Source of the DNA: JAXDBV01 sp034678415
Lineage (GTDB): Bacteria; Bacteroidota; Bacteroidia; Bacteroidales; VadinHA17
Assembly (NCBI GenBank): GCA_034678415.1
Contig: JAXDBV010000335.1
Span: 1 to 11,605 of the forward strand
Direction: 5' to 3'
Length of the DNA: 11,605 nt
The notes beneath the pieces are model-generated. The model did no database searches. It saw only the letters and a list, made by a program, of their open reading frames with translations, and was not told where the DNA came from. Below, in pieces: positions 8,114 through 11,605 of this stretch (its first letter is position 1; every line of letters starts with the position of its first letter). Made by a program: the position numbers and the translations under genes.

Positions 8114-9967
8114 TTAATTTATTTTAAGGAACTTGCGGACCACCGTCCCCGTGGTTGATGACAACCGTGCCATATACAGTCCTGCCGGTAAACCGTGTAG
8201 CTCAACTCTGTCGGGCAGCCGGGTGTATTCACGCACCACCATACCCATGGAATTGATGATCTGAAGGTGCATGGCTTCGGGGTTTGCTGTCTCACACTCG
8301 ATAAACAGGAAGTCACGGGCAGGGGTGGGATAGATCTTTATCCCGATAGCCCCGGGTGATGTACCTACCGACATTAGTCTTCTCGAACCGAACACAGGTC
8401 TGATCATGAAGCTGCCGGCAAATTCAGAGTTGAGCCATGCTCCGTTCTTTGATATATAGTAAAAGGCCTTGTCATTGCTCACACGATCTATATCGAATCC
8501 CAGAAAGAGCGATTTGTCAGTGGTTTGCACCCAGCCAACATAGAATGTTCCCGAGAGGATGAACGGTTCGTTGATAAGGTATGTATGATAACGGTTCAGC
8601 CGGTTTTCATAAAGGGGGAGCTGGCCGGTCTGCTGGTAAATGATTTCACCGGGCTGTCCGTTGTCATCGTTCCACACGGTGAGCGTAAACTCCTGCTGAC
8701 TCGCATCGTGGTAGGTCTGGCCGAAGAACATATTCACAGCCTGGAGGGTGTCGGGTGTATAGCAGTGAAACCGGTATGCAAATCGGGCATTCGATGTGCC
8801 ATCACCGTTGAGGCCATAGCCTTTCTCCGCCGTGCCGTCGTCATAGGCGTAATAATTAATGAATTTCTGAAGATACCGCAGCGTGTCGTTCCCCTTGTAG
8901 TCGTTTATTCCGGTAACCAGGTGACTGCGCACCTCGAAGACGGCTGTATCGGGGTTGGCGGACTGAAAGGTATAGATGAGGTTTGAATTATAGATGATCG
9001 TCTGGTATGCATCGATATTGTCGGCTCCCCCGGTGTAACTGTGGGTGACTGTTTCGGTGGACAGGTCTTTTATCTGGAACAGGCGGGTCACAAGGGTTAT
9101 CTCGTCACCGTTGTTACGGTATGCAATACCCAGCTTATCCCCCATTTCCACCACTTTTGATACCAGGAAGTGGGTCCATGGCATGGCTTCATAATTCACG
9201 AGCAGCGATTTGAGAGGTCTGACAAAGGCCACATCGTTGTATACCGTATCATACCGGTACCGGTTCCTGTTGAGATAGACATAGTCGATGTGCCAGAAAT
9301 CCTGGTTCCCGGTCATATCCGACAGCCCGCTCACATTATTCAGGCTGGCATAGTTGGAGAAACGGAACCGGAATCCTTTCTGCAGGTATTGACTCCCGGT
9401 GATGGAGATCATTACCTGGCGGAAGCTGCTTCCTTTGTAACCTGCCATTTTCCATACGGAATACCAGGCAGAGGTGACGGGTGACCAGAACTGGAGCACG
9501 AGGGAGTCACTCTCTTCGGGCTCATTGACCAGCCCTCCCGGCTCAAAACAAAAACTAAGGTATATGCTGTCATCGGCCGGGTATTGCAGATCGATGGGAT
9601 GTGAAGTGAAGCGTTCCGAGAGGAACGGCTGTTCGGTGGCATAATCGTACATTTCGCCTTTGTCATCAAGGATGTCGAGGGTTGCCACTCCCATGGAAAC
9701 GATACCTGAGGCCATATTGGAATTGACAAATGCACTCCTGTCAGCCCAAAGCCCGGGGTCGGGATAGGGTTCTGTTTGTGAGAAATCGTCAAAGAAGGGG
9801 AGGTGAAGCGTATCGGCATCAACCTGTGATTTTTTCTTCAGCGTTGTCTTACCGGACTGGGCACTGAGCTGTGGATTATTCATCAGCGGCACCAGCATCT
9901 CCTGTCCGTGGCAAAGGGAAGCGATCAGCAGAAAGGGGATACTATAGATGAGGCATTTCTTCTCCAT
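8114..9967 (-). CDS. Exported T9SS cargo protein with type A sorting domain, function unknown
   Basis: The 617-residue protein starts with a signal peptide (hydrophobic stretch about 6-19, likely cleavage after SLCHG at 21). It ends with a T9SS type A sorting domain (about 545-617): KIYPTPARDFLFIE near its start, then LPAGLYMARLSS and the closing RKFLKIN. It is therefore expected to cross the outer membrane by type IX secretion and be attached to the surface or released. The middle is rich in beta-strand and aromatic residues, with FFDDFS at 58-63 and a jelly-roll-like stretch at about 133-232; I see no known catalytic motif. Its start overlaps the end of the PASTA gene by 26 bases and rluD begins 6 bases after its stop, so it is translated as part of the same operon. 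Its role there is unknown. Confidence 0.88.
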   Translation of the reverse strand: MEKKCLIYSIPFLLIASLCHGQEMLVPLMNNPQLSAQSGKTTLKKKSQVDADTLHLPFFDDFSQTEPYPDPGLWADRSAFVNSNMASGIVSMGVATLDILDDKGEMYDYATEQPFLSERFTSHPIDLQYPADDSIYLSFCFEPGGLVNEPEESDSLVLQFWSPVTSAWYSVWKMAGYKGSSFRQVMISITGSQYLQKGFRFRFSNYASLNNVSGLSDMTGNQDFWHIDYVYLNRNRYRYDTVYNDVAFVRPLKSLLVNYEAMPWTHFLVSKVVEMGDKLGIAYRNNGDEITLVTRLFQIKDLSTETVTHSYTGGADNIDAYQTIIYNSNLIYTFQSANPDTAVFEVRSHLVTGINDYKGNDTLRYLQKFINYYAYDDGTAEKGYGLNGDGTSNARFAYRFHCYTPDTLQAVNMFFGQTYHDASQQEFTLTVWNDDNGQPGEIIYQQTGQLPLYENRLNRYHTYLINEPFILSGTFYVGWVQTTDKSLFLGFDIDRVSNDKAFYYISKNGAWLNSEFAGSFMIRPVFGSRRLMSVGTSPGAIGIKIYPTPARDFLFIECETANPEAMHLQIINSMGMVVREYTRLPDRVELHGLPAGLYMARLSSTTGTVVRKFLKIN

Positions 9968-10787
9968 CCGTATGGTCCATATTTATTCGTATGGTGTCGG
10001 GTGCGGGAAGTTTTGCTGAGTCGAGGGTCAGCCACAGGTACATGGGTGCGCCGAGGTTCATGGTCGAACCGTCATCCGGCTTTGGCTCCTGTTTCCAGAT
10101 AAAGGCGTTGAGCGAATCGGAAAAACTTTTCACCGTCTCATCAAAGGTGATCGCACCAATGTTCAAAGATGCACTGTATATCTTCACCTCTGCCTCCGAC
10201 AGGTTAAGGCGTATAAGGTTCGGGGCAATGGTCTTCTCATCACTCAGTCCCATGCCCAGTTCAAGATCAATGGTAGCTCCTTTCACCACGGGAGTCCCGG
10301 CATATATCTCTGATCCGTTATATTTCTGGCTCAGCACATTATTGATAGCAATGTCGGGCACAAATGTAAGTTTCCCTACCCTGAGCTGGTTGTTCTCAAG
10401 GATGGTTTTTGCCTGCCGGAAAGAAGAGCCAAGCAGTTCAGGCATCTTCACCGAATCGGGGAAGATAGTGTTGGTGGTGAGAAACACTTTCCTGTTCTTT
10501 TTAACATGGAACCCCGGTTCGGGATTTTGTTCATAAACAGCGCCCCTTGCCACCTGATCGGTGAATACCGAATCGATCACCACGTACCTTAGATCCTTAT
10601 CCGCTGCGATCCTTTCCACCTCCTCCAGTGAGAGGCCGGTGAAATCAGGCACGGGAAATGACTTGCCGTGATGGGTGTATATTTTCAGCCAGGCCAGGGC
10701 TATCAGGACGAAGAATGCACCGATCACCAGGGCCAGTCCCAGATTTTTCAGGAAAAGCTTGCTGAAGATGAAGTTGAGGATTTTCAT
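9942..10787 (-). CDS. Membrane-anchored protein with three PASTA domains
   Basis: The 281-residue protein has one membrane segment near the N-terminus (about 15-36). The rest is expected in the periplasm and contains three PASTA-like repeats at roughly 43-106 (PVPDFTGLSLEEVERI and following), 112-178 (VKMPELLGSSFRQAKTIL and following) and 185-256 (IAPNLIRLNLSEAEVKIY and following). PASTA domains bind muropeptides or beta-lactams in Ser/Thr kinases such as PknB/StkP and in some penicillin-binding proteins. Here there is no kinase or transpeptidase domain, so it is a stand-alone PASTA protein. Its place as first gene of a run that ends with ddl supports a link to peptidoglycan, but a direct role is inference. 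A perfect -7 promoter element lies upstream. Confidence 0.9.
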   Translation of the reverse strand: MKILNFIFSKLFLKNLGLALVIGAFFVLIALAWLKIYTHHGKSFPVPDFTGLSLEEVERIAADKDLRYVVIDSVFTDQVARGAVYEQNPEPGFHVKKNRKVFLTTNTIFPDSVKMPELLGSSFRQAKTILENNQLRVGKLTFVPDIAINNVLSQKYNGSEIYAGTPVVKGATIDLELGMGLSDEKTIAPNLIRLNLSEAEVKIYSASLNIGAITFDETVKSFSDSLNAFIWKQEPKPDDGSTMNLGAPMYLWLTLDSAKLPAPDTIRINMDHTDGEEMPHL

Positions 10788-10832
10788 TTCCCGCTACGAA
10801 ATGTTAATTCATCCGTTATTGAAACGCTCCGG

Positions 10833-10840
10833 CAAATATA
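10833..10840 (-). promoter_or_regulatory. Candidate -7 promoter element for the PASTA-T9SS-rluD-ddl operon
   Basis: TATATTTG on the minus strand is an exact match to TAnnTTTG, placed 45 bases before the PASTA start codon. No TTTG is found at the expected -33 distance. A palindrome TCCCGGGA (10847-10854) lies between the -7 and -33 positions and could be an operator, or chance. Confidence 0.5.
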
Positions 10841-10904
10841 AAATTATCCCGGGAGAAATTTTTCTGCTTTCCAGTAAAAGTGGGAGATGAGGTAAGTATA
10901 CCAT

Positions 10905-10930
10905 CCAGGCCGGTTATGTTCCATGCCTGG
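10905..10930. repeat. Inverted repeat CCAGGC-N14-GCCTGG
   Basis: Perfect 6-base arms (10905-10910 and 10925-10930) with a 14-base spacer, lying between the rpmH terminator and the promoter of the PASTA operon. It could be a protein-binding site or a weak hairpin; short arms make chance possible. Apart from this, the terminator and the promoter, I see nothing else in the 218-base gap at 10788-11005. Confidence 0.35.
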
Positions 10931-10942
10931 TTAAGGAAAGGC

Positions 10943-10974
10943 AAAAAAAAAGTAAAGCATTCCGCCTTACTTTT
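10943..10974 (-). terminator. Intrinsic terminator after rpmH
   Basis: On the minus strand a 10-base-pair stem with one G-T wobble (AAAGTAAGGC pairing with GCTTTACTTT, loop GGAAT; positions 10973-10949) runs into a stretch of nine T's (10951-10943). This is a standard intrinsic terminator, about 33 bases after the rpmH stop. It should separate rpmH from the PASTA operon that follows on the same strand. Confidence 0.85.
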
Positions 10975-11005
10975 CTATATGATTGATTATGAAGTAATTC
11001 GTATA

Positions 11006-11164
11006 TCAGTCTTTATGGCCTTTTTCATCGGCCACGGTCAGTTTCTTGCGTCCTTTCGCCCTTCGGGCAGCAAGGACTCTTCTTCCGTTGGCGGTTGACA
11101 TCCTTTTACGAAACCCGTGTTTATTGGTTCTTTTCCTCCTGGATGGCTGAAAGGTTCTTTTCAT
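11006..11164 (-). CDS. rpmH: 50S ribosomal protein L34
   Basis: This short gene encodes 52 residues beginning MKRTFQPSRRKRTNKHGFR, the unmistakable start of bacterial L34. The core continues RMSTANGRRVLAARRAKGRKKLTV and ends with an ADEKGHKD tail that is longer than in E. coli (46 residues) and typical of Bacteroidota. L34 is a late-assembling, very basic protein of the large ribosomal subunit. The gene has its own promoter and a strong terminator, so it is probably a single-gene transcript. rnpA, which follows rpmH in most bacteria, is not next to it here. The 3' end of rsmG lies 90 bases upstream on the same strand. Confidence 0.97.
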   Translation of the reverse strand: MKRTFQPSRRKRTNKHGFRKRMSTANGRRVLAARRAKGRKKLTVADEKGHKD

Positions 11165-11193
11165 TGGATCGGATCATTACATTTTTGAGACTG

Positions 11194-11223
11194 CAAAAGT
11201 AATGTTTTTTTAGTTATCACAAA
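11194..11223 (-). promoter_or_regulatory. Promoter of rpmH
   Basis: On the minus strand TTTG (11223-11220) is followed after 18 bases by TACTTTTG (11201-11194), an exact TAnnTTTG. Both elements of the Bacteroidota promoter are present at close to the usual spacing, 29 bases before the rpmH start. It lies just downstream of the rsmG stop. This is the best promoter in the window. Confidence 0.7.
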
Positions 11224-11254
11224 ATTTCATCGCGGGGTTTTTTACAACGATTGC

Positions 11255-11605
11255 TTAAACAGGCAAATAGATTATTTTTTTCGTCCTGAAAAAATCCTCG
11301 TTAAAGTATATGTTCAGCGGGTAAATGGTAGTGTACCGGAGGTAGTTACCCAGTTCCTTCTCCACATCGCCTCCCTTGTAATAGAAAATGCCGTTTGGGA
11401 GGTCGTTATCCGTTCCACGGGATACGAGCGATGAAAACTGTTTTGCGAAGGAAGGGAATTTAGTTAGGGCTCGGCACACCACGAAATGGAATTTCCGGGT
11501 CAGTCTTTCGGCCCTGTCATTGACGGGGATGACGTTATCCAGATTGAGGTTTCGGGTGATGTCGGCTACTACCTTGATCTTTTTCGTGACTGAATCGACC
11601 AGGGT
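11255..11605 (-). CDS. rsmG: 16S rRNA (guanine-N7) methyltransferase G, C-terminal part (cut by window edge)
   Basis: The frame is open from the window edge (11605) to the TAA at 11255, giving 116 residues of the C-terminal part; the true start lies outside. Recognisable RsmG/GidB stretches are TLVDSVTKKIKVVADI at the left edge of the fragment, the NDRAERL segment, FVVCRALTKFPSF, and LPNGIFYYKGGD, followed by the usual end with a KKIIYLP-like tail. RsmG uses SAM to methylate the N7 of G527 in 16S rRNA (E. coli numbering); loss of the enzyme gives low-level streptomycin resistance in several bacteria. A GTG inside the fragment (11482) is not a credible start, because homology continues upstream of it. 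The rpmH promoter begins about 30 bases after the stop. Confidence 0.92.
   Translation of the reverse strand, partial: TLVDSVTKKIKVVADITRNLNLDNVIPVNDRAERLTRKFHFVVCRALTKFPSFAKQFSSLVSRGTDNDLPNGIFYYKGGDVEKELGNYLRYTTIYPLNIYFNEDFFRTKKIIYLPV

Noticed and set aside
9905..9967. Lipoprotein signal in the T9SS protein (Cys at residue 19)
   Set aside because: The residue before the cysteine is leucine (ASLC), not Gly, Ala or Ser, so the lipobox rule is not met; an ordinary signal peptide fits better.
9991..10536. 181-codon open frame on the plus strand
   Set aside because: It is antisense to the PASTA gene, is serine/phenylalanine-rich with no motif, and has no promoter or leader of its own.
11255..11482. 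75-codon gene starting at an internal GTG
   Set aside because: The same frame continues to the window edge with clear RsmG homology, so this is only the tail of rsmG.

Overview
The window is ordinary chromosomal DNA from a member of the Bacteroidota, most likely Bacteroidales-like. Four things point there: a type IX secretion (T9SS) type A sorting domain at the end of the 617-residue exported protein; several perfect matches to the Bacteroides-type -7 promoter element TAnnTTTG; A-rich leaders without clear Shine-Dalgarno sequences; and a ribosomal protein L34 with the extended acidic/lysine tail seen in this phylum. There are no tRNAs, rRNAs, CRISPR arrays, insertion sequences or prophage genes.

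Left part (1-1535, minus strand): a polyprenyl-phosphate sugar transferase cut by the window edge, and upstream of it a divergent Gfo/Idh/MocA-type protein. The latter keeps the family fold signature but has lost the two motifs normally used for catalysis. The pair suggests that a surface-polysaccharide locus continues to the left of base 1.

Middle (1647-5952, plus strand): pcm (protein repair methyltransferase) and a glyoxalase II-like metallo-beta-lactamase-fold hydrolase, 10 bases apart and probably co-transcribed. Then comes a full-length single-chain glycine dehydrogenase, gcvP, with its own AT-rich leader. The minus-strand Gfo/Idh/MocA gene and pcm diverge from a 111-base region with a -7 element facing each way.

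Right part (6024-11605, minus strand, reading right to left): the end of rsmG, then rpmH with a clear promoter and a strong intrinsic terminator. Next is a four-gene run: an orphan membrane protein with three PASTA domains, a T9SS-exported beta-rich protein whose start overlaps the PASTA gene by 26 bases, an RluD-type pseudouridine synthase, and D-Ala-D-Ala ligase (ddl). The PASTA gene has a perfect -7 element upstream, and the run reads as one operon joining cell-wall synthesis or sensing, an exported protein of unknown role, and ribosome maturation.

Most of this is housekeeping. The two points that deserve attention are the motif-less Gfo/Idh/MocA protein and the uncharacterised T9SS cargo built into the PASTA-rluD-ddl operon. 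I do not see a convincing undescribed defence or mobile system.
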